From contig NZ_JBHSEC010000001.1 of the NCBI RefSeq assembly GCF_042651785.1, positions 186,001 to 250,000 of the forward strand: DNA of 64,000 bases, given 5' to 3'. The position numbers and the translations under genes were made by a program. Shown here piece after piece: positions 58,104 through 64,000 of this stretch. Position 1 is the stretch's first letter; each line of letters begins with the position of its first letter. The DNA comes from Chungangia koreensis. GTDB taxonomy: Bacteria > Bacillota > Bacilli > Bacillales_A > Planococcaceae. Below the pieces are notes generated by a model, which did no database searches, was not told the origin of the DNA, and worked only from the letters and a program-made list of their open reading frames with translations.

Positions 58104-58194
58104 GGAGATGTACCCAAGAGGCTGAAGGGGGCTGACTCGAAATCAGCTAGGGCGTTCACGCGCCGCGGGGGTTCAAATCCTCTCATCTCCGCCA
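58104..58194 (+). tRNA. tRNA-Ser (CGA anticodon)
   Basis: A 91-nt class II tRNA. Acceptor arms GGAGATG (58104-58110) and CATCTCC (58184-58190), discriminator G and encoded CCA. Anticodon stem GCTGA/TCAGC with loop CTCGAAA (anticodon 58138-58140), a long variable arm, and T-loop GTTCAAATC. It decodes UCG. Confidence 0.97.
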
Positions 58195-58326
58195 TACATA
58201 TTAGCAATCGACCATCCATTTTTCTGGGTGGTCTTTTATTTTTCTTGTAAATCGGCATTTCAAAAGAATATTGGACAATCATCCGTAATACTGTAGTAGG
58301 AAGAGAGGCTGAATTGGGGGAAGACG

Positions 58327-59352
58327 ATGTCCGATATTCACTATTTTCCACGTAGCGTCCAAAGGGAGGAGCTCGTATTAACGAATACGATGATGCTCTT
58401 TAGGCGATTGTATCATTATGATTCCGAGCGGTTTAATCGCTTTCTCAACTTGTTAGTCGAAAATGCCGAAACTGATGGCGGGATTGATATGTCCTTAAAG
58501 TTCAAGAGCCAGCACGTCGGGGCAATCCTTGACGGGTCGATCAGCCAAGACTCGTTTAAGATTGTGATTGAGACGAAGCCTTATAGCCAGCACCAGATTG
58601 GTCATATCCGTCATCACTTCGCATCTTTCCGTGAAGAGCAGCATCAGCTATTTCTCTGGATTAACCCCGAACCGATCGATTTGACCTATAAACAGATCGT
58701 CTTGGATGAAATCTCTGATTTTAACGCGGCGAACCGAAAGGAAATTAAATTTGCTACTGTCACATTCAAGGATCTGTGCCATCTCTTGAAGTCCATGGTG
58801 GCTGATCATGAAACAGATCTCTTAGCAATGACGGAAGACTATGAGGATTTCTGTTCCACTGCAGGACTTGTGAAGACAATGGAGACAAAGTTACGAGTCG
58901 TCCCTGCAGGGGCTTCATTCGAACAGCATATGAGCTTTAATGTCTATTACGACCGGCGGGTGAATTCTTATCAGCCGCATAAGTACATCGGTCTTTATAA
59001 GGACAAGGCTGTAAGAGGAATCGGCAAAATTACTTGTATAGCGGATATAGATTATAACCGGATCACCTATAGTCTCATTAAAGCGTCCATATTAGAGGGG
59101 ACACTTTCTCAACAGATGGAATTTCTCTTGATGAAAGTCATTAAGGATGCAAAGCAGAATTATGGATTCGATTTGACGACGGATTGCCGTTTTTTCTTCG
59201 TGGATGGTTTTTATCCAACGTATTTCCGAAAGGATTCGCCATATGGAATTACCGGCAAGCGGTATATCGACTTGGAGAGTGTTGGAGGATACCATAAGAA
59301 TTTTGATACAAGCGAAATTGCGGAGGTTTTAACGGGCAAGGGCTGGAAGTGA
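58327..59352 (+). CDS. PD-(D/E)XK-nuclease-like domain protein
   Basis: The 341-residue protein begins DIHYFPRSVQREELVLTNTM and contains AILDGSISQDSFKIVIETKP, in which D-G and E-T-K sit as in the PD-(D/E)XK nuclease core, followed by helices with IGHIRHHFASFREEQHQLFL. I recall similar N-terminal domains in uncharacterised proteins near defence genes. The second half (about 190-341) is unrecognised. ATG 58327 follows GAATTGGGGGAAGACG. It stands alone behind tRNA-Ser. Confidence 0.65.
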   Translation: MSDIHYFPRSVQREELVLTNTMMLFRRLYHYDSERFNRFLNLLVENAETDGGIDMSLKFKSQHVGAILDGSISQDSFKIVIETKPYSQHQIGHIRHHFASFREEQHQLFLWINPEPIDLTYKQIVLDEISDFNAANRKEIKFATVTFKDLCHLLKSMVADHETDLLAMTEDYEDFCSTAGLVKTMETKLRVVPAGASFEQHMSFNVYYDRRVNSYQPHKYIGLYKDKAVRGIGKITCIADIDYNRITYSLIKASILEGTLSQQMEFLLMKVIKDAKQNYGFDLTTDCRFFFVDGFYPTYFRKDSPYGITGKRYIDLESVGGYHKNFDTSEIAEVLTGKGWK

Positions 59353-59380
59353 AGAAGGAGAGGCTTATGCCTCTCCTTCT
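59353..59380. terminator. Bidirectional hairpin terminator
   Basis: Perfect arms AGAAGGAGAGGC (59353-59364) and GCCTCTCCTTCT (59369-59380), TTAT loop, between convergent genes. Confidence 0.9.
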
Positions 59381-60168
59381 TTCATATTTAAACGTTCTAA
59401 AATTCTTCGTTTACGGTAAAGCATCTGCCCGGCTTCCGCAATATCGTTGATTGCGGAGCGGTTAATGAACGCTCCAAATACAAGACCTGCTACTGGAACC
59501 ATTTGAAAGAGCTTCTGCCAACCATAGTTATCTCTATAGGAGAAAACGACTTCTCGCCAACCCTGTAATTCGGACATTGCTTCTCTTTTTTCAACAGTTC
59601 CATCTTTGAAAGCCGAAAGCTGTTTTAAGATGGCTTGTTTTCCGACGATATCCGATGAAACAAATTGTAAGCACTTAATGATGAATAAGCGTTCTTTCTT
59701 ATCCTTAGGATCGTATCCATAGCAGATGGCAATGTCCTGAAGTGTTTTCAATTGCAGCCCTAACAATAGCGGGATATCAAGTGATGAAGTAATGATTCCT
59801 CCGAAACCAGTACTTGCCCCTTGGATTGTTGCGACTTTCCTCCGGCCTTTTGTCATTTTATCAACTGCCTCGTCCATGGTTTGGACAGACAACCCTTGAA
59901 CGTCCTCTAATGTTTCGACGAAATGATTCGGGAAGTATGCGGGTATTCTAACCGTTGAACTCAGATAACTGCCGCCTGTCTGCACATACTGACCTAATTC
60001 ATCTAATAACAATCCGATTTTATGTTGAATAAAGGCTGGGGTGAAACGGTCCAGCAGCTTAAAAGGCAATCTTCCGAGCCGTTCCCAAAACCATAATCCG
60101 CTTTGGTCCTTTTCCCAGTCTTCTACTTTATGTAATTCGTCTAGTAACCATCTTCGATCTTCAATCAC
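59365..60168 (-). CDS. EcsC-family protein
   Basis: About 267 residues. It has WFWERLGRLPFKLLDRFTPA near the N-terminus, GGIITSSLDIPLLLGLQLKT with IAICYGYD, and the C-terminal VPVAGLVFGAFINRSAINDI with EAGQMLYRKRR. This matches EcsC (and Bacillus relatives), a protein with amphipathic membrane helices found beside the EcsAB transporter in B. subtilis; here no ecsAB genes are near. GTG 60168 follows AAAGAGGTTTGTGTA and is preferred over an upstream ATG. Confidence 0.85.
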   Translation of the reverse strand: MIEDRRWLLDELHKVEDWEKDQSGLWFWERLGRLPFKLLDRFTPAFIQHKIGLLLDELGQYVQTGGSYLSSTVRIPAYFPNHFVETLEDVQGLSVQTMDEAVDKMTKGRRKVATIQGASTGFGGIITSSLDIPLLLGLQLKTLQDIAICYGYDPKDKKERLFIIKCLQFVSSDIVGKQAILKQLSAFKDGTVEKREAMSELQGWREVVFSYRDNYGWQKLFQMVPVAGLVFGAFINRSAINDIAEAGQMLYRKRRILERLNMKEGEA

Positions 60169-60238
60169 TACACAAACCTCTTTCCTTTTGTATACCTTAT
60201 TAACGAATATAGTATGAAAAAGATTCATGAAATAATAA

Positions 60239-60264
60239 TCCCGCAGGAAAACTGACCTGCGGGA
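60239..60264 (-). terminator. Terminator after sspH
   Basis: Arms TCCCGCAGG (60239-60247) and CCTGCGGGA (60256-60264); on the minus strand followed by an A/T-rich run with TTATTATTT. Confidence 0.75.
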
Positions 60265-60269
60265 GACTA

Positions 60270-60464
60270 TTATTGTAGGGGTAATGGTTCTTCTTTTAAT
60301 TCACCAATCGCTACCTCAGACCGTTCTTCCAAGGATTTGCGTAAATGGACTGTTGCCGTTTTACCGTCGTCATGGATTTTGTCAATCCAGACAGAAACAC
60401 CATTGTAGGATACTTCAAATTCATCAGGTGAGGCGACAATTTGCTTTGCACGATCGTATTGCAT
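60270..60464 (-). CDS. sspH: H-type small acid-soluble spore protein
   Basis: This 64-residue protein has YDRAKQIVASPDEFEVSYNG at the start (R-A-K-x-I-x-x-S-P, V-x-Y-N-G-V), then VWIDKIHDDGKTATVH, the pattern of SspH. SspH is a minor forespore-specific SASP unrelated to the DNA-coating type. It follows AAGGGAGTTTTCCT. The upstream small gene ends 13 bp before it; the pair shares one sigma-G-like promoter. Confidence 0.92.
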   Translation of the reverse strand: MQYDRAKQIVASPDEFEVSYNGVSVWIDKIHDDGKTATVHLRKSLEERSEVAIGELKEEPLPLQ

Positions 60465-60477
60465 AGGAAAACTCCCT

Positions 60478-60630
60478 TCACTTTTTGCGTTTGCGACTTT
60501 TTGGATCCAATTCTGCTAATTCTTTTGAGAACTCCGCAGCAATATCCTGGGGAGGGATTTTTTGATTTTTTGGTGTCTGTGGCAATGACTGCTTATTTGT
60601 TCCCTTGCTTTTACTATCATCTCTTCCCAT
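60478..60630 (-). CDS. YfhD-like small hydrophilic protein (50 aa)
   Basis: ATG 60630 follows AAAGGAGCGTAATT. The product is very hydrophilic, with GTNKQSLPQTPKNQ, then AAEFSKELAEL and a basic tail (DPKSRKRKK). The L-P-Q-T-P-K segment and E-F-S-K-E-L-A-E recall YfhD-family proteins found in spore formers; the identification is from memory. It is the first gene of the sspH operon, consistent with a forespore role. Confidence 0.65.
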   Translation of the reverse strand: MGRDDSKSKGTNKQSLPQTPKNQKIPPQDIAAEFSKELAELDPKSRKRKK

Positions 60631-60659
60631 AATTACGCTCCTTTGCATGTATTCCTTTT

Positions 60660-60689
60660 TAATATGAGTTGGAATTGAAAAAACATGCA
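60660..60689 (-). promoter_or_regulatory. Sigma-G/F-type promoter of the sspH operon
   Basis: On the minus strand TGCATG (60689-60684), 17 nt, CATATTA (60666-60660). This fits TGHATR / CATNNTA with the same 17-nt spacer seen at the two SASP promoters. Confidence 0.55.
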
Positions 60690-60697
60690 GGAACAAA

Positions 60698-60725
60698 AAC
60701 CCGGAAATGCAACCATTTCCGGGTT
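60698..60725 (-). terminator. Terminator of the regulator-peptide operon
   Basis: Arms AACCCGGAAATG (60698-60709) and CATTTCCGGGTT (60714-60725); on the minus strand followed by TTTTG, 7 bp after the peptide gene's stop. Confidence 0.85.
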
Positions 60726-60731
60726 AAGTCT

Positions 60732-60851
60732 TCATATTACAGATTTATTTTCAGTTGGAACAGGTGGATCGTCCTCGCCAAAGGTGAATAGTTCATTTTC
60801 GTTCGAACCTATAATTGTGACTAACAAAAGGAAACACAAAAAGCTTTTCAT
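60732..60851 (-). CDS. Putative secreted signalling-peptide precursor (39 aa)
   Basis: The ATG directly follows the regulator's TAG and has GGAGG 8 nt before it. The product has a Lys and a hydrophobic signal-like stretch (KSFLCFLLLVTIIG, about 2-15) followed by a polar, acidic tail of about 24 residues (NELFTFGEDDPPVPTENKSV plus I). This is the size and layout of Phr, PapR and NprX-type precursors, which are exported, trimmed, reimported by Opp and bind the regulator encoded beside them. I infer the same here. The mature peptide cannot be named. Confidence 0.6.
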   Translation of the reverse strand: MKSFLCFLLLVTIIGSNENELFTFGEDDPPVPTENKSVI

Positions 60852-62162
60852 CTACAAATCCTCCCATTTCTCCACATTTCTTTGTTTGTAGATGACATTA
60901 TTCGCTTTTTGATAAAATTCTCCTGCTAACTTGAATTTGTTTTGATGGAATAAGTGGTCTCCAAGTAGTATTGAGTATTTTTGAATGTGTCTCAGATCGA
61001 AAGTTTTTTCAAAATGTTTGACTGCTTCTTTAAGCAAATGATCTAAGTTCTGTCTATTTGTATGGAGCGCCTTGTAAATAGAAAAATGGTAGTGATACGT
61101 AATCGGTAAAGCTGAACGGTCTTGGGTTAATTCATTCTTTAAATAATCGATGCCTTTTTGGCACCAGCGCAAAACTAACATAGAATTACCTAACTTAGAA
61201 TATTCCACGATAAGTGCATGAATTGTCACTAAAACCTTTCCATGATGTTGCTCTGTTTTCTTCAAGTCTAAGCTTATATGAAAATATTCTAAAGCTTTCT
61301 CAGAATTACCTTCAAGGGAATAAAGGGTTCCTAAGTTGTGATAACACATTCCTTTGTAATAAGGCAGATTGAAATCTTCTGCAAGTTTCAATGCAAGTGA
61401 ATAGTTTTCTCTTGCCTTTTTGAAATGGTTCAGATTTCTATAGGAGATGCCTAATAGTATGTAACAATCCATTGCCCGTTCAAAGTATAAATGATTTTTA
61501 TAATACTCTAATGCGGTTGTCGTAAAATTCACGGAGCTGAAGTTTTCACCGTTTTTGTGATAGATATTACCCAATATGCTATGGAAGTCTGCAAGTTCCC
61601 AGTCTTCCAGCAATGCCTTTTTAGTCAGTTCCAAATTCTTTTCCAATGACAGGAGACTGCTGTGAAACTTGTACTCAAAAAACTCAAATAGTCCAACATT
61701 AATATTGAAGATGAATTTCTGATGGTGATCGAACTGATCCTCGACTGACCGCAGTGCCTCTATAAATGGAGATAGGTCTTGATCTTGATCCTGCAAAATG
61801 AGGAATAGGCGGAACATGAGTAGATTGTATGTGTAAAAGTTATGTAAGTTTTGAAAGTGTATTTTATGTTCGGCAAATTGCTGTAAATATTCACGTATTT
61901 CTTCTTTATTTCTCTTTAAAATCCCTTCTTTGTAAACAGCTTGCAACGATGAGATGATTCGACTTTCATCTTGATGTGATAGCTCTTTAATCTCAATTCC
62001 CAGCTTATTTAGTAAAAGTTGAAGAACTTCCTCACTCGGAATGGCGGTTCCATTTTCGATTTTACTCAAATGAGAAGCAGAACATATGCCCTCTGCCAAT
62101 GTGGATTGCTTCATCTTTTGTTTAAACCGTTCCTGGCGAATCATTTGACCAATGCTGCTCAT
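60852..62162 (-). CDS. HTH-TPR (RNPP-like) transcriptional regulator with cognate peptide gene
   Basis: This roughly 436-residue protein has an XRE helix-turn-helix (about 4-58: MIRQERFKQKMKQSTLAEGI, SASHLSKIENG) and a C-terminal repeat region (about 75-435) of helical TPR-like units such as ALKLAEDFNLPYYKGMCYHN and LGTLYSLEGNSEKALEYF. This is the architecture of PlcR, NprR and Rap-related (RNPP) regulators that bind imported peptides. ATG 62162 follows GCAGGTGAGAAGT. Its stop abuts the peptide gene. It is a close paralogue of the next gene upstream. Confidence 0.8.
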   Translation of the reverse strand: MSSIGQMIRQERFKQKMKQSTLAEGICSASHLSKIENGTAIPSEEVLQLLLNKLGIEIKELSHQDESRIISSLQAVYKEGILKRNKEEIREYLQQFAEHKIHFQNLHNFYTYNLLMFRLFLILQDQDQDLSPFIEALRSVEDQFDHHQKFIFNINVGLFEFFEYKFHSSLLSLEKNLELTKKALLEDWELADFHSILGNIYHKNGENFSSVNFTTTALEYYKNHLYFERAMDCYILLGISYRNLNHFKKARENYSLALKLAEDFNLPYYKGMCYHNLGTLYSLEGNSEKALEYFHISLDLKKTEQHHGKVLVTIHALIVEYSKLGNSMLVLRWCQKGIDYLKNELTQDRSALPITYHYHFSIYKALHTNRQNLDHLLKEAVKHFEKTFDLRHIQKYSILLGDHLFHQNKFKLAGEFYQKANNVIYKQRNVEKWEDL

Positions 62163-62206
62163 ACTTCTCACCTGCCTCGTCTCGCTCATATATGTTAATC
62201 AGTTTA

Positions 62207-62236
62207 AAAACCGGAAGACAGCTCTTCCGGTTTTTT
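62207..62236. terminator. Hairpin terminator between the two regulators
   Basis: Perfect arms AAAACCGGAAGA (62207-62218) and TCTTCCGGTTTT (62223-62234), 4-nt loop, T-runs on both strands. Confidence 0.85.
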
Positions 62237-62241
62237 GATCA

Positions 62242-63546
62242 CTATAGATCTTCCCAAAACCTTACTCTCTTTTGCTTAAAGATTGCTCTCTCCGCTTTTT
62301 GGAAGTAATCCATTGCTTTTTTATAATCTTCGTTTTGTGCGTAATGATCGATTAACAATACCGAATACTTGTGGATGTATCGGTAGTCGTCAATTTTTTC
62401 GAAATGAGCAATGGCTTCTTTTAAAATCTCTTCTTTATCTAAAGCATTACTGTGCAGCGCCCCGTATATTAAATAATGATATCGATAAGATTCAGCAAGT
62501 GCACTGTGATTATCATCATATTCCTTGTCCAATATGTTGAGTCCTTTTTTGCACCAACGAATCACTTGGATGGAATTGTTTAGTTTTGAATATTCATTAA
62601 TGAGAGCCAAAATGGTGGCTATTCGTCCTTCTTTTATCTTCATATGGTATTTAGATTCAAGGCTAAGGTGATAATACTCAATTGACTTTTCTGGGTTTCC
62701 TGCCATTGCGTGGAGTCTGCCTAAGTTATGGTGAAACATGGACTGGTAACTATTCAAACCAAGCTCGTTTGCTAACTTTTGACCCAACAAATAACTTTCC
62801 TTCGCTTTTTCAAGCTGATTTGTATTTTTGAAGGAAATACCTAAAATAATATAGCAATCAATAGCTCGTATTAAATATAAGTTGTCTCTAAAGAAGCGCA
62901 TCGCTTTAGATATATATTGAATCGCCCTGAAATATTCATCTATTTTCATATAGGTAGTCCCTATAAAATTGTAGAAGTCTGCAAGCTCCCAAGCTTCAAT
63001 TTGCACCATTTTTATTAACTCGAAAGAGCGCTCCAAAATTTCAATACTTTTTTGGAATTCAAACTGGGAGTAATAGTAGATTCCCATATTTAGATGGAAG
63101 ATGAATTTTTGTCGTTCATTAAACTGACTAGCCACCAACTCTAAAGTTTCTATGAATGGGGAAACATCCTGTTCTCGTAAAACAAGGAATAATCTGCACA
63201 TGAGGAGATTATAGGTATAAAAGTTATCCATGGACTTAAATTGAATTTTTTGTCCCGCGAACTGGAGAAGGAAATCTCTTATTTGTTCGTGGTCCCGATT
63301 TAATACGGCGTCCTTATACATAGTTTCAAGCCGATCTATAATTTGCTCCTCTTCTTCCACTGAGTATTCGCTCATCTGGACATTTAATTTCTCCAGTAGT
63401 AGATTTGCAATTTCTTCACTTGGAATGGCTGAATTATTTTCAATCTTGCTTAAATGAGAGGCGGAGCAAATACCTGCCGCCAATGTTGACTGTTTCATGT
63501 TTTGTTTTATTCGTTCCTGACGGATCAGATGTCCGATCCTGCTCAT
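62242..63546 (-). CDS. HTH-TPR (RNPP-like) transcriptional regulator without peptide gene
   Basis: The 434-residue paralogue of the preceding gene has the same HTH (LIRQERIKQNMKQSTLAAGI, SASHLSKIEN) and TPR-like repeats (YLLGQKLANELGLNSYQSMF, LGRLHAMAGNPEKSIEYYHL). Both end in W-E-D-L. Here a terminator hairpin starts only 8 bp after the stop, so no downstream peptide gene fits. It could answer to the same peptide as its neighbour or to another. Ribosome site GAAGACAGGTGAAACAGT. It diverges from the ABC transporter gene at 63782. Confidence 0.8.
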   Translation of the reverse strand: MSRIGHLIRQERIKQNMKQSTLAAGICSASHLSKIENNSAIPSEEIANLLLEKLNVQMSEYSVEEEEQIIDRLETMYKDAVLNRDHEQIRDFLLQFAGQKIQFKSMDNFYTYNLLMCRLFLVLREQDVSPFIETLELVASQFNERQKFIFHLNMGIYYYSQFEFQKSIEILERSFELIKMVQIEAWELADFYNFIGTTYMKIDEYFRAIQYISKAMRFFRDNLYLIRAIDCYIILGISFKNTNQLEKAKESYLLGQKLANELGLNSYQSMFHHNLGRLHAMAGNPEKSIEYYHLSLESKYHMKIKEGRIATILALINEYSKLNNSIQVIRWCKKGLNILDKEYDDNHSALAESYRYHYLIYGALHSNALDKEEILKEAIAHFEKIDDYRYIHKYSVLLIDHYAQNEDYKKAMDYFQKAERAIFKQKRVRFWEDL

Positions 63547-63712
63547 ACTGTTTCACCTGTCTTCCTCTTATGTTACTAAGTCTACAACATTTCACATAAT
63601 TCGACACGGAAAATAGGACAAATGACACTTGGGAAATTTTCTTCTAAAACCTCAAATATTTTGCCTTATTTTTTAAAAATTTCCCGGTCCTGTTGTTAAA
63701 AAACAAGTGGTT

Positions 63713-63752
63713 TGGAAACGCTTGCGATTATTGTAATATTCTGTGCTAAAAT
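63713..63752 (+). promoter_or_regulatory. Cre-like site and promoter before the ABC transporter
   Basis: TGGAAACGCTTGCGA (63713-63727) matches the CcpA cre consensus TGNAANCGNNNNCNA. TTGCGA within it, and TAAAAT (63747-63752) with an extended-10 TGC, form a possible promoter with a long 19-nt spacer, so CcpA binding would interfere with initiation. Confidence 0.45.
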
Positions 63753-63781
63753 TAGTAAGATTAAGAGACAAGGGGGTACTT

Positions 63782-64000
63782 ATGAAAAACACTGGGGAAG
63801 TGGTACTGTGCATTAAAAGTCTTTCAAAGAAATTCGGGAACAAAACAGTTCTGAATGGAATTGACTTGGAAGTCTATAAGGGGCAGATCATTGGATACAT
63901 CGGACCAAATGGTGCAGGGAAGAGCACAACTGTAAAAATTATGCTTGGCCTATTGGATGGTTATAGTGGTTCTGTTGAACTATTTGGTAAAGATATTTCT
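63782..64000 (+). CDS. ABC transporter ATP-binding protein (partial, N-terminus)
   Basis: The first 73 residues are present, running off the right edge. They include Walker A GPNGAGKST at about 44-52 and the start ICIKSLSKKFGN-like strand (VLCIKSLSKKFGNKTVLNGI). The style fits an ABC-2-type exporter ATPase such as BcrA-like proteins. AAGGGGGTACTT precedes the ATG. It is divergent from the RNPP-like regulators, which could control it. Confidence 0.85.
   Translation, partial: MKNTGEVVLCIKSLSKKFGNKTVLNGIDLEVYKGQIIGYIGPNGAGKSTTVKIMLGLLDGYSGSVELFGKDIS

Noticed and set aside
58104..58194. tRNA-Ser as an attachment site of an integrated element
   Set aside because: No integrase or phage gene nearby and no repeat of the tRNA 3' end seen downstream within the window.

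Overview
The window looks like ordinary chromosome from a spore-forming, low-to-mid G+C member of the Bacillales. Two alpha/beta-type small acid-soluble spore protein (SASP) genes, an SspH-type gene, a SleL-type spore cortex enzyme and sigma-G-like promoters point to a sporulating rod. Gene content (xpt-pbuX under a guanine riboswitch, a YsfB/GlcD/GlcF cluster, NrnB, Spx-like proteins, YkuS and YetF families) fits Bacillaceae or Planococcaceae. A Sporosarcina-like organism is my best guess, not a proof. There is no rRNA, prophage, transposase or CRISPR array; one tRNA-Ser (CGA) is present.

Layout. 1-9.5 kb: end of a GyrI-type regulator, an aminoglycoside-phosphotransferase-fold kinase, an ECF sigma/anti-sigma pair whose sigma gene appears frameshifted, a small XRE/membrane-protein operon, acetyltransferase, metallo-hydrolase and lipoprotein genes. 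9.6-15.3 kb: membrane protein, purine nucleoside phosphorylase, acetyltransferase, nucleotidyltransferase, lipoprotein, GrpB. 15.3-18.3 kb: a divergent sensory module made of a CarH/LitR-like MerR regulator with a cobalamin-binding-type domain, an EAL phosphodiesterase, and a soluble PAS-chemoreceptor protein, with 11-bp direct-repeat operators on both sides of the shared intergenic region. 18.3-27.3 kb: patatin lipase, LysM-CAP wall protein with a WalR box, SleL, two SASPs, methylmalonate-semialdehyde dehydrogenase, S66 peptidase. 27.3-30 kb: TetR-controlled ABC exporter and an amidohydrolase remnant. 30-41 kb: NrnB, YkuD transpeptidase, TraB-family protein, a transporter-amidohydrolase pair, RsbR paralogue, Nudix, GrpB, YetF. 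40-44 kb: glycolate regulator and GlcD/GlcF. 44.6-47 kb: MetNIQ transporter. 47-52.2 kb: acetyltransferase, EamA exporter, AlaX editing protein, a DnaA-box cluster and a PerR-type catalase. 52.3-54.5 kb: guanine riboswitch, xpt, pbuX. 54.6-58.2 kb: TetR plus monothiol Spx paralogue, ECF41-type sigma with an oxidoreductase, tRNA-Ser. 58.3-64 kb: a PD-(D/E)XK-like protein, EcsC, SspH operon, two RNPP-like HTH-TPR regulators (one with a tiny secreted peptide gene directly behind it) and the start of an ABC transporter.

The most unusual signals are: (1) four intergenic arrays built on different core motifs but all with a 20-22 bp period (near 8.6, 23.6, 30.1 and 41.2 kb); (2) the CarH-like/EAL/PAS-MCP module; (3) the putative regulator-peptide quorum-sensing pair at 60.7-62.2 kb; (4) a four-copy perfect DnaA-box cluster at 50.45-50.63 kb; (5) an ECF41 sigma operon with a matching promoter in front of its oxidoreductase gene. 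All calls come from reading the sequence. No database search was run.
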